Below are positions 32,677-40,186 of a DNA stretch of 64,000 nucleotides, one piece after another (position 1 is the stretch's first letter; each line of letters opens with the position of its first letter). The translations under genes and the position numbers were made by a program. The DNA comes from Mannheimia pernigra. GTDB lineage: Bacteria; Pseudomonadota; Gammaproteobacteria; Enterobacterales; Pasteurellaceae. The DNA is taken from assembly GCF_013377995.1 (NCBI RefSeq), contig NZ_CP055305.1, positions 1,612,001 through 1,676,000 of the forward strand, given 5' to 3'. The notes below the pieces were generated by a model. It did not search any database, was not told the origin of the DNA, and saw nothing but the letters and a program-made list of their open reading frames with translations.

Positions 32677-34179
32677 TTAAGAAACCATTAAGCGAAAACC
32701 CGCCTTAGACAACGTCTTTTGCTCCTCTTGTAAATCTGCTAACACTAATGGATTTTGGCTTAAAAAGCCCCCATTAAATACTAAATGCCAATCATTATTT
32801 TCAATAGTTAGCGTGACATTCTTTGGCTCAATAGTCGCTTGACGGGAACGATTAAGCAATACGGCTAATCTAAATAAGCGGACTAAAGTTAATATATCGC
32901 GATATTGATAGCGATTAATACTGCGAATATCTGATCGTTTAAATCCTTTGAGGTGGTATCGAATTAACACTGTTAGCAATGTCTGTTGTTCAAAATCAAA
33001 CCCTGGTAAATCTCGGTTTGAAATCAAATATGCCGAATGACGATGAACATCATGATGATTCACCACGATACCAATTTCGTGTAATAAACTTGCCCATTTC
33101 AACATAGAATGCAAATCTTCAACGTGACGGCGATTTTTCCAAATATTCACTTGTTCAAAAAGCATAAAAGCTGTTTTTTCTACTCTTGCAGATTGTTTCT
33201 TATCTAAATCAAACTGCTCCACTAATGCTTGTGCTGTGCGTTGACGAATATCACTCACCTGAAAACTTTTTTCTAAGCCATACATCACGCCCTCTCGCAA
33301 TGCACCGTTAGAATAGCGTAGCGTTTCAATTTTGAACGTATGGAAAAGGGCTAATAAAATGGCTAAACCAGGCACTAATACATCTGCCCGATCTTCTAAT
33401 AGTCCCCTCATTTTTATATCTTGCAACGATTTAAATTCTAAGCACAAATCAATAATTTTTTGTAGTCGGGGTTCAGTAATCAAGCCATCTCGATAGCCAT
33501 TAGCAATTAGCACTCTATGAACGGTTTTTATTGTGCCTGACGAACCGAGTGCTTGCTCCCAGCCTAATTCTTGGTATTCCCACATCAGATCTTCAATTTT
33601 TTCCATTGCAAGCTGATAAGCTCTATCAAAATTTTCGAGAGTTAATTCCCCTTTTGGGAAAAAACGCTTCGCAAAACTTACACAGCCCATATGACGGCTT
33701 TCTGCTCGAATGGGATTAAAATTCTCGCCAATCGTAATTTCAGTTGACCCCCCACCAATATCCAATACTAACTTTCTACCTGTTTCGGGTTGAGTATGAC
33801 TAACACCCGAATAAATTAATTTGGCTTCTTCCTGTCCAGAAATAATTGAAATCGGATAAGGAAAAACTGCTTTTGCTTGATGAAGAAAATCCTGCTTATT
33901 CACAGCTCTGCGTAGCGTATAAGTGCCTACAACTTTTACATCATCAGCTGAGAAACCGTGCAAACGCTTAGCAAATAATGCTAAGCAATCAACGCCTCTA
34001 TCAATAGCCTCTTGGCTTAATACTAAGTTTTCATCAAGCCCATCAGCTAAACGTACACGGCGTTTAAGACGAGAAAGGATTTGAATTGAGCCATTCACAA
34101 TACGGGCTACGATCATATGAAAGCTGTTTGACCCTAAATCAATCGCAGCAAATTCACGAGGAGCAATATTTGATGACAT
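32677..34179 (-). CDS. ppx: exopolyphosphatase
   Basis: Removes terminal phosphate from polyphosphate. The 500 residues match E. coli Ppx throughout: FAAIDLGSNSFHMIVARI (phosphate 1 motif), VLDIGGGSTEITIGENF (phosphate 2), LGSSGTIKTVHRVL, and an HD-like C-terminal domain with MLKWASLLHEIG and VNHHDVHRHSAYL. GppA is the close paralogue, but the C-terminal length favours Ppx. No ppk is next to it. Confidence 0.93.
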   Translation of the reverse strand: MSSNIAPREFAAIDLGSNSFHMIVARIVNGSIQILSRLKRRVRLADGLDENLVLSQEAIDRGVDCLALFAKRLHGFSADDVKVVGTYTLRRAVNKQDFLHQAKAVFPYPISIISGQEEAKLIYSGVSHTQPETGRKLVLDIGGGSTEITIGENFNPIRAESRHMGCVSFAKRFFPKGELTLENFDRAYQLAMEKIEDLMWEYQELGWEQALGSSGTIKTVHRVLIANGYRDGLITEPRLQKIIDLCLEFKSLQDIKMRGLLEDRADVLVPGLAILLALFHTFKIETLRYSNGALREGVMYGLEKSFQVSDIRQRTAQALVEQFDLDKKQSARVEKTAFMLFEQVNIWKNRRHVEDLHSMLKWASLLHEIGIVVNHHDVHRHSAYLISNRDLPGFDFEQQTLLTVLIRYHLKGFKRSDIRSINRYQYRDILTLVRLFRLAVLLNRSRQATIEPKNVTLTIENNDWHLVFNGGFLSQNPLVLADLQEEQKTLSKAGFRLMVS

Positions 34180-34373
34180 TATTAAACCCTGTACTATATA
34201 AACTAAAATGATGAGATATTACCATTTTAAACTAAATAGCACGACAAATTTAATGATCTTTTTAATTACCGATTTAAATCATAGAATTCACACAAAAATT
34301 TTTGACGAATCGTTCGAAAAAGAATAGGATTTATCTACTTACTTTTAATCAACTCAACCAAGAGGCTTTGTCT

Positions 34374-34703
34374 ATGTCTGAAGTAAATAAATCATTCCAC
34401 GATATGTTAGAGTATGTACATCTTTATCGTTTAAAAAATAAATTACATCGAGAAACTGCTGATAATGATCGCAAGATTCGTGATAACCAAAAACGAGTAC
34501 TCCTACTAGATAACTTAACACAATACATCTCAGATGAAATGTCGATAGACGATGTCCGAGCAATTATAGCGAATATGCGTGATGACTACGAAAACCGCGT
34601 TGATGATTATATGATCCGCAATGCTGAACTTTCTAAGCAACGCCGTGAGATTCGTCAAAAAATGGCTTCTCACAAACAGGCGCCAACCAATAAGAAAGCC
34701 TAA
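34374..34703 (+). CDS. conserved hypothetical coiled-coil protein, 109 aa
   Basis: I do not recognise a named family. The product is highly charged and helical throughout, with heptad-like segments (RLKNKLHRETADNDRKIRD, later NAELSKQRREIRQKM). The start at 34374 has AAGAGG 8 nt upstream; an extension to 34302 would lack one. It converges with the PTS gene across a strong terminator. Confidence 0.7.
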   Translation: MSEVNKSFHDMLEYVHLYRLKNKLHRETADNDRKIRDNQKRVLLLDNLTQYISDEMSIDDVRAIIANMRDDYENRVDDYMIRNAELSKQRREIRQKMASHKQAPTNKKA

Positions 34704-34716
34704 TACAAAAATTAAA

Positions 34717-34771
34717 AACAAGCGGTCATATTTTGCAAAAATTTTACAGAATATGACCGCTTGTTTATTTT
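34717..34771. terminator. inverted uptake-signal pair, bidirectional terminator
   Basis: A 16-bp perfect stem (AACAAGCGGTCATATT 34717-34732 / AATATGACCGCTTGTT 34750-34765) with a 17-nt loop and T-rich flank. Each arm holds a full uptake-signal core. It separates two convergent genes. Confidence 0.85.
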
Positions 34772-34794
34772 ATCAGAACACTTTAATAGCTGAT

Positions 34795-36243
34795 TTAAAG
34801 TTTCTTCATTGCATCAGCAACAAATTCAGCTTCAGGTCCAAGAATAACTTGGTAGCCGTTATTGCCTAATTTGATATTACCTTTTGAGCCTAATACTTTT
34901 AATTTTGCCTCATTTACTTTGTTCGTATCGTTTAAGGTTAAACGTAAGCGTGTGATACAGGCATCAATGCTGGTAATATTCCCTTTACCACCTAATGCTT
35001 CAATAAATTTTGAGGCTTGTTCACTACGAGAAGTTGCATTGATTGTTTGTGCATCCACCTCATCTTCACGACCTGGCGTTTTTAAGTTGAAAACACGAAT
35101 GACAATACGGAATAACGCATAGTAAATCACTGCAAAAACTAGGCCTTGTACGATAAGCATATACCATTGAACCGCAAGTGGGTTTCGACTAGACAAGACT
35201 AAATCCACTAAGCCAGCACTAAAACCGAAACCTGCAATCCACTCCATTGAAGCTGCAATATAAACAGAAAGCCCCGTTAATAATGCGTGTACAACATAAA
35301 GTACGGGTGCGACAAACATAAATGCAAATTCAAGTGGTTCTGTAATACCCGTAAAGAATGAAGCCAAGCTAGCAGCAAACATAATTGATGCAACTTGTGC
35401 TTTCTTAGCTGGTTTTGCACTATGATAAATCGCTAATGCTGCGGCTGGTAAACCGAACATCATTACTGGGAAAAAGCCTGCTTGATACATACCTGTCACG
35501 CCAACAACTGCGTTGCCTTCAGCCAATGATTTCGCACCACCTAAGAAGTTTGGAATATCATTAATACCTGCCACATCAAACCAGAATACTGAGTTTAATG
35601 CGTGGTGTAAACCAACAGGAATGAGTAAGCGGTTGAAGAAAGCATAAATACCTGCACCGATTGAGCCCATATCTTTAATTGATTCACCAAAAGAGACTAA
35701 ACCACCGAAAATAACAGGCCATACATAAAGTAAGATAAATGCGACCACAATCATCACAACAGAAACAACAATCGGTACTAAACGTTTACCACTAAAAAAT
35801 GATAATGCTTTCGATAATTCCACTTGATAGAAGCGGTTATAAAGCTCTGCAGAAATAACACCGACTAAAATACCAATAAATTGATTATTGATTTTACCAA
35901 ACGCCGCGGGCACTTGATCTGCCGCTACACCTAATAATTGAGCCACTGCCCCTGGAGCAAGTAAGGTTGTTAGGACTAAATACCCCACTAGACCTGATAA
36001 TGCTGCTGCACCATCTTTTTCTTTTGACATTCCAAATGCAACCCCTACTGCAAATAGAATAGACATATTATCAATAATTGCCGCACCCGATTTGATGAGT
36101 AATGCCGCAAACTGACTATTTGCCCCCCAACCCTCTGGGTCAACCCAATAACCAATACCCATTAGTAACGCTGCTGCTGGTAATGCAGCAACAGGCACCA
36201 TTAAGGCACGCCCGATTTTTTGTAAATATGTTAATGCACTCAT
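34795..36243 (-). CDS. nagE: PTS permease IIC-IIB, GlcNAc/glucose family (NagE-like)
   Basis: A phosphotransferase permease of 482 residues: a IIC membrane domain (about 1-370) with the motifs IPVGLHHALNSVFWFDVAG and MFGLPAAALAIY, SFFTGITEPLEFAFMFVAPVLY, and a C-terminal IIB domain (about 400-482) with the phospho-accepting Cys in SIDACITRLRL. No IIA domain is fused, so IIA-Glc would supply phosphate. The GLHH-F-W pattern and length favour N-acetylglucosamine. A CRP-like site lies upstream. Confidence 0.82.
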   Translation of the reverse strand: MSALTYLQKIGRALMVPVAALPAAALLMGIGYWVDPEGWGANSQFAALLIKSGAAIIDNMSILFAVGVAFGMSKEKDGAAALSGLVGYLVLTTLLAPGAVAQLLGVAADQVPAAFGKINNQFIGILVGVISAELYNRFYQVELSKALSFFSGKRLVPIVVSVVMIVVAFILLYVWPVIFGGLVSFGESIKDMGSIGAGIYAFFNRLLIPVGLHHALNSVFWFDVAGINDIPNFLGGAKSLAEGNAVVGVTGMYQAGFFPVMMFGLPAAALAIYHSAKPAKKAQVASIMFAASLASFFTGITEPLEFAFMFVAPVLYVVHALLTGLSVYIAASMEWIAGFGFSAGLVDLVLSSRNPLAVQWYMLIVQGLVFAVIYYALFRIVIRVFNLKTPGREDEVDAQTINATSRSEQASKFIEALGGKGNITSIDACITRLRLTLNDTNKVNEAKLKVLGSKGNIKLGNNGYQVILGPEAEFVADAMKKL

Positions 36244-36325
36244 AATATATGATCTCCAAAGTTACCTTATGAGGAAATGAGAATAAAATTAACTCAAGAA
36301 AACTACAACTAGATAAATTGAGTTT

Positions 36326-36341
36326 TGTGATCCATTTCAAA
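36326..36341. promoter_or_regulatory. CRP-like site upstream of nagE
   Basis: TGTGA, six bases, TCAAA (36326-36341) is one base off the consensus TGTGA-N6-TCACA, 83 bp before the nagE start. Carbon catabolite control of a PTS gene is expected. The rest of the gap up to 36420 shows no gene. Confidence 0.5.
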
Positions 36342-36475
36342 AAATATCTTTGAAATTTTATTTCAATACGGCACCCAAGCCCTAGATAACAAATATTCAT
36401 TGACAAAACTATGATAAAAAGGTATTTCTATACCGTTTTTCCATTGTGCTGGAAAAATAACAATGGCTTTACCAT

Positions 36476-36640
36476 TGTGGGAGAGGTGCAACACTCAGGC
36501 AACTTAATTTGAGGTAACTAGGACCGTTTGAAAATTAAGTGATGGGAGTGCTTGCCGAGGTGTGAATTCACTAGAATGGAATTAACATCGGCTGCATAGG
36601 TTGAATCCTATCAGCTGTCATTTAATATCATATATTAAAT
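36476..36640 (+). promoter_or_regulatory. lysine riboswitch upstream of lysC
   Basis: The conserved L-box pieces appear in order: GAGAGGTGCAAC (36481), GAGGTAACTAGG (36511), GATGGGAGTGC (36541), GCCGAGGTG (36554), CATCGGCTGCATAGG (36587) and CTATCAGCTGTCATT (36608). Lysine binding would lower expression of the aspartokinase. Downstream, ATTTAATAT and ATATTAAAT (36621-36641) can pair and may be part of the expression platform. A codon frame open from 36601 is only the riboswitch. Confidence 0.85.
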
Positions 36641-36750
36641 GGAGTGCTCTGATTACTTGGTTCAATCAATCAAACCGTATAATCTGCTCAAATTTCCTTT
36701 CCGAATATCCCCTAACACAATATTATCTCAATCTATTTAAGGAAATTTTT

Positions 36751-38103
36751 ATGTCTCATCTTTCTGTGGCTAAATTCGGTGGTACAAGTGTTGCCAATTT
36801 TGATGCAATGACTTTGTCTGCTAATATCGTGATTGCTGATGCAAACACTCGGGTGGTCGTTCTTTCTGCTTCTGCGGGAGTTACAAACTATTTAGTTGAA
36901 CTCGCAAATGGTTGTGAAAAAGAAAAACGTGATGAAATCATAAAAGCAGTACGCCAAATTCAATACAATATTATTGAAAAATTACAACAGCAAGATAACG
37001 TACGTGCTGAAATTAACGAGTTATTAGAGCATATAGAAGCATTAGCCGAATCAGCAAGCCTTGCTACTTCTGCCGCATTAAGTGATGAATTAATTAGTCA
37101 CGGTGAGATGATGTCCACAAAAATATTCACTCAATTATTAATTGAACGTGGACACCCAGCATTATGGGTAGATGTGCGTGACGTTGTGGCGACAAATAAT
37201 TTCTACGGCAAAGCCACACCAAATGACGAAAAAACCCAACAGCAATCTGACAAGATAATCAAACCGCTTATCGAATCTGGCAAAATTGTAATTACACAAG
37301 GCTTTATTGGCCGTGATGATGAAGGTAAAACCACTACTTTAGGGCGTGGAGGCTCAGACTACTCTGCCGCATTATTAGCTGAGGTATTAAATGCAAATGA
37401 TGTTTTAATTTGGACAGACGTTCCCGGCATCTATACTACTGATCCACGTGTTGTACCAAATGCACAACGTATTGATACTATGGCATTTAACGAAGCAGCA
37501 GAAATGGCAACCTTTGGAGCAAAAGTACTTCACCCAGCCACATTACTACCAGCCGTACGTAGCAATATTCCTGTTTACGTGGGGTCAAGCAAAGCCCCTG
37601 AACAAAATGGGACTTGGGTAACACGTGATCCTCAACCCCGCCCGACTTTCCGAGCAATAGCGCTACGTCGTAACCAAACTTTATTAACACTTTCAAGCCT
37701 TTCAATGCTACACGCACAAGGTTTCTTAGCAAATCTATTTACTATTTTAACAAAACATAAAATTTCGGTTGATGTCATTACTACTTCAGAAGTAAGCGTA
37801 TCTCTCACACTAGACAAAACAGGATCAGCCTCTTCTGGCACAGAAATGTTATCTGCCGAATTACTTGATGAGCTCAATGCTTATTGCAATGTTCAAGTTG
37901 AAAATGATTTAGCATTAGTCGCCATTATTGGTAATAACTTACACCACCAATCAGGCGTAGCAAAAAAATTATTCCATACTCTTGAGAATTATAATATTCG
38001 CTTAATCAGCTATGGTGCAAGCAGTAACAATATCTGTATGCTTATCAAAAATAGTGAAGCTGACGATGCTGTTCGTGCATTACACAAAAACTTGTTTGAG
38101 TAA
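36751..38103 (+). CDS. lysC: lysine-sensitive aspartokinase III
   Basis: Phosphorylates aspartate, the first step to lysine, DAP, threonine and methionine. The 450-residue protein starts MSHLSVAKFGGTSVANF, with kinase motifs KFGGTS and TTTLGRGGSDYSAALLAE, and two C-terminal ACT domains. The start at 36751 has AAGGAAATTTTT upstream. Single-domain length (no homoserine dehydrogenase) plus the lysine riboswitch identify it as LysC rather than ThrA or MetL. Confidence 0.96.
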   Translation: MSHLSVAKFGGTSVANFDAMTLSANIVIADANTRVVVLSASAGVTNYLVELANGCEKEKRDEIIKAVRQIQYNIIEKLQQQDNVRAEINELLEHIEALAESASLATSAALSDELISHGEMMSTKIFTQLLIERGHPALWVDVRDVVATNNFYGKATPNDEKTQQQSDKIIKPLIESGKIVITQGFIGRDDEGKTTTLGRGGSDYSAALLAEVLNANDVLIWTDVPGIYTTDPRVVPNAQRIDTMAFNEAAEMATFGAKVLHPATLLPAVRSNIPVYVGSSKAPEQNGTWVTRDPQPRPTFRAIALRRNQTLLTLSSLSMLHAQGFLANLFTILTKHKISVDVITTSEVSVSLTLDKTGSASSGTEMLSAELLDELNAYCNVQVENDLALVAIIGNNLHHQSGVAKKLFHTLENYNIRLISYGASSNNICMLIKNSEADDAVRALHKNLFE

Positions 38104-38116
38104 TCAATCTACACTG

Positions 38117-38161
38117 CAAGCGGTTATTTTTAGTAAATTTTTTGCTAAAAACGACCGCTTG
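38117..38161. terminator. inverted uptake-signal pair after lysC
   Basis: CAAGCGGTTATTTTTAG (38117-38133) and CTAAAAACGACCGCTTG (38145-38161) pair with two mismatches around an 11-nt loop. Confidence 0.75.
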
Positions 38162-38198
38162 TTCGCCTATCCTTTCTAAAATACATTTAAATTTAAAG

Positions 38199-38546
38199 AT
38201 GAATAAATATACTCTATTAGCCATAATTTGGCTTGTTGTTAGTATCTATGCGCTGATTTTTCGTGAAAATGGGGGCAACCCACCACCTTTTCCACATATT
38301 GAAAAAATAGGGCATTTCGCTATTTTCTTTATACAAATTTGGTTGGCGGCGAGAGCATTTATTCAATCCAGTAAAGCCGTACCCTATTTAGGGTTGATAA
38401 TTTTTGCATTCATTTACGCTTTTGGAACAGAATGGGGACAAGCTAATTTTACTGAAACCCGACAAGGCTCTTGGTTAGATGGAGTGGCTGATCTGATTGG
38501 TGCAGGAACAGCATTATTAATTGTAAAATATATCTATAAAAAATAA
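38199..38546 (+). CDS. VanZ-like family membrane protein
   Basis: A 115-residue protein with about four membrane helices. The motif EKIGHFAIFFIQIWL and the GTEWGQANFTETRQGSWLDGVADLIGAGTALL segment (described) mark the VanZ-like family, whose function outside glycopeptide resistance clusters is unknown. The start MNKYTLL at 38199 gives a normal first helix; the longer frame to 38142 begins inside the terminator. Confidence 0.82.
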   Translation: MNKYTLLAIIWLVVSIYALIFRENGGNPPPFPHIEKIGHFAIFFIQIWLAARAFIQSSKAVPYLGLIIFAFIYAFGTEWGQANFTETRQGSWLDGVADLIGAGTALLIVKYIYKK

Positions 38547-38560
38547 CTTCAAATTGCAAT

Positions 38561-38590
38561 AAAAAAAGGCAGGAAACCCTGCCCTTTTTT
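38561..38590. terminator. bidirectional terminator after rpsI
   Basis: GGCAGG (38568-38573) pairs with CCTGCC (38578-38583), with A7 on one side and T6 on the other. It serves both rpsI and the convergent VanZ-like gene. Confidence 0.85.
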
Positions 38591-38606
38591 GAAAACGAAA
38601 ATATAA

Positions 38607-39002
38607 TTAACGTTTTGAGTATTGTGGACGACGACGTGCTTTGTGTAAACCCACTTTTTTACGTTCAACGCGACGAGCATCACGAGTAACAAAGCCTGCT
38701 GCTCGAAGTGCTGGGCGTAAAGTTTCATCATATTCCATTAATGCACGGGTGATACCGTGACGGATAGCACCTGCTTGACCAGAAATACCACCACCAGTTA
38801 CTGTGATGTATAGGTCTAATTTATCTGTTAATTCAACTAATTCTAATGGTTGACGAACGATCATTCGTGAAGTTTCACGACCGAAGTAAACCTCTAAAGA
38901 ACGTTGGTTAATGGTAATGTTACCATTGCCCGGTTTGATAAATACACGAGCTGAAGAGCTTTTGCGGCGACCTGTGCCATAGTTTTGATTTGCTACTGTC
39001 AT
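38607..39002 (-). CDS. rpsI: 30S ribosomal protein S9
   Basis: The 131-residue protein has NYGTGRRKSSSARVFIKPGNG near its start and ends in the typical KARRRPQYSKR tail that reaches the P site. It follows rplM by 15 bp in the universal rplM-rpsI operon. Confidence 0.98.
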   Translation of the reverse strand: MTVANQNYGTGRRKSSSARVFIKPGNGNITINQRSLEVYFGRETSRMIVRQPLELVELTDKLDLYITVTGGGISGQAGAIRHGITRALMEYDETLRPALRAAGFVTRDARRVERKKVGLHKARRRPQYSKR

Positions 39003-39017
39003 TTTTCTGCTCCGTGA

Positions 39018-39446
39018 TTAGATGTCTAAAACTTGTGGTTGTTGTGCAGCGTGGTTATGTTCGTTGCCTGCGTAAACTTTTAATTTACGGAACATTTCAC
39101 GACCTAAAGGACCTTTAGGTAACATACCTTTAACTGCGATCTCGATCACTGCTTCTGGACGACGTGCAATCATTTCTTTGAAGGTTGCATCTTTGATACC
39201 ACCTACGTAGCCAGTGTGCCAGTAGTAGATTTTATCAGTTTCTTTTTTGCCAGTTACTGCTACTTTCTCTGCGTTAATCACGATGATGTAATCACCTGTA
39301 TCTACGTGCGGAGTATATTCAGCTTTATGTTTACCGCGTAAACGGCGTGCTAATTCAGTAGCTAAACGACCTAAAGTTTTACCTGTCGCATCTACTACAT
39401 ACCAGTCACGTTGAACGGCTTCTGGTTTTGCTACAAAAGTTTTCAT
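39018..39446 (-). CDS. rplM: 50S ribosomal protein L13
   Basis: The 142-residue protein starts MKTFVAKPEAVQRDWYVVDA and has the GDYIIVINAEKVAVTG core and MLPKGPLGREMFRKLKVYAG. It is first in the operon, behind a structured leader. Confidence 0.98.
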   Translation of the reverse strand: MKTFVAKPEAVQRDWYVVDATGKTLGRLATELARRLRGKHKAEYTPHVDTGDYIIVINAEKVAVTGKKETDKIYYWHTGYVGGIKDATFKEMIARRPEAVIEIAVKGMLPKGPLGREMFRKLKVYAGNEHNHAAQQPQVLDI

Positions 39447-39587
39447 TAATTAAATACCAAAATTTAAAGTTTATAACCCAATTCCTAAAAAGGAATTACC
39501 TATGACGGTAGAATCTAACCCCTTCGAGTCAGTTCTGACCAAACTACTTGGCGGGAAAACCAAGCAAAACAGGGTGGCACGATTATA
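39447..39587 (-). promoter_or_regulatory. rplM promoter and structured mRNA leader
   Basis: On the minus strand a TATAAT (39582-39587) is followed by a leader of about 130 nt with three hairpins: CTTGG/CCAAG, GGTCAG/CTGAC(TC) and AATTCCT/AGGAATT. Ribosomal protein leaders often bind an operon product for feedback control, so L13 (or S9) autoregulation is plausible. The -35 is weak. Confidence 0.55.
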
Positions 39588-39737
39588 CAGATTTTTTATA
39601 CCAAAATCTAATATTTTTTAGACTTATTCGTTAAAATTAAGCCTATATCACATTTTAATCATTTGCTGCTTTTCAAATAAAATCTGAAGTGTTAAAAAGA
39701 CAGTCATAAATTTTACTACTTAAAATATGAGGAGCTT

Positions 39738-40136
39738 ATGATGGAACAATGGACAAGCGATATTTGGATAGCGATTGCTGCTGCATTTATTGTTGGTGCT
39801 GTACTAGGTGCTATTCTAGTACGTGCATTTAATAGTAATGTTAAGAAACAACACGAATTAGAGCAAACACTTAAACTGGCAAAAGCAGATATTAATGAAA
39901 AAAATCAACAACTTGAGAAACATTTTGAACAATCCGCTCAGTTACTTTCCACTTTAGCAACAGATTATAAAAAACTTTATGCACACTTAGCCCAAAGTTC
40001 TGAAAAACTATTGCCTGAAAATGCCAAAAACATTCCCTTTTTCCAACAAACCCAATTGCCTACTCAGCCTAAAAAGACAGGCGAAGATCAGCCACGAGAT
40101 TATTCTGAAGGCTCATCTGGTTTACTTAAATCGTAA
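39738..40136 (+). CDS. zapG: inner-membrane protein ZapG (YhcB, DUF1043)
   Basis: The 132-residue protein has one N-terminal membrane helix (about residues 10-30, AAAFIVGAVLGAILV), a cytoplasmic coiled coil (about 35-90) and a polar proline-rich tail. YhcB/ZapG links envelope growth and division. It is divergent from rplM, as in many gammaproteobacteria. Confidence 0.9.
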   Translation: MMEQWTSDIWIAIAAAFIVGAVLGAILVRAFNSNVKKQHELEQTLKLAKADINEKNQQLEKHFEQSAQLLSTLATDYKKLYAHLAQSSEKLLPENAKNIPFFQQTQLPTQPKKTGEDQPRDYSEGSSGLLKS

Positions 40137-40153
40137 AATTTATCGAAAAAATG

Positions 40154-40186
40154 ACCGCTTGTAGTTATTAACGGCAAGCGGTTTTT
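40154..40186. terminator. uptake-signal inverted pair between zapG and glnD
   Basis: ACCGCTTG (40154-40161) and CAAGCGGT (40175-40182) with a T run after and an A run before; it can act for both convergent genes. Confidence 0.75.

Noticed and set aside
36601..36750. N-terminal extension of LysC
   Set aside because: This DNA is the 3' part of the lysine riboswitch and its expression platform; the family start MSHLSVAKFGGTS is at 36751.
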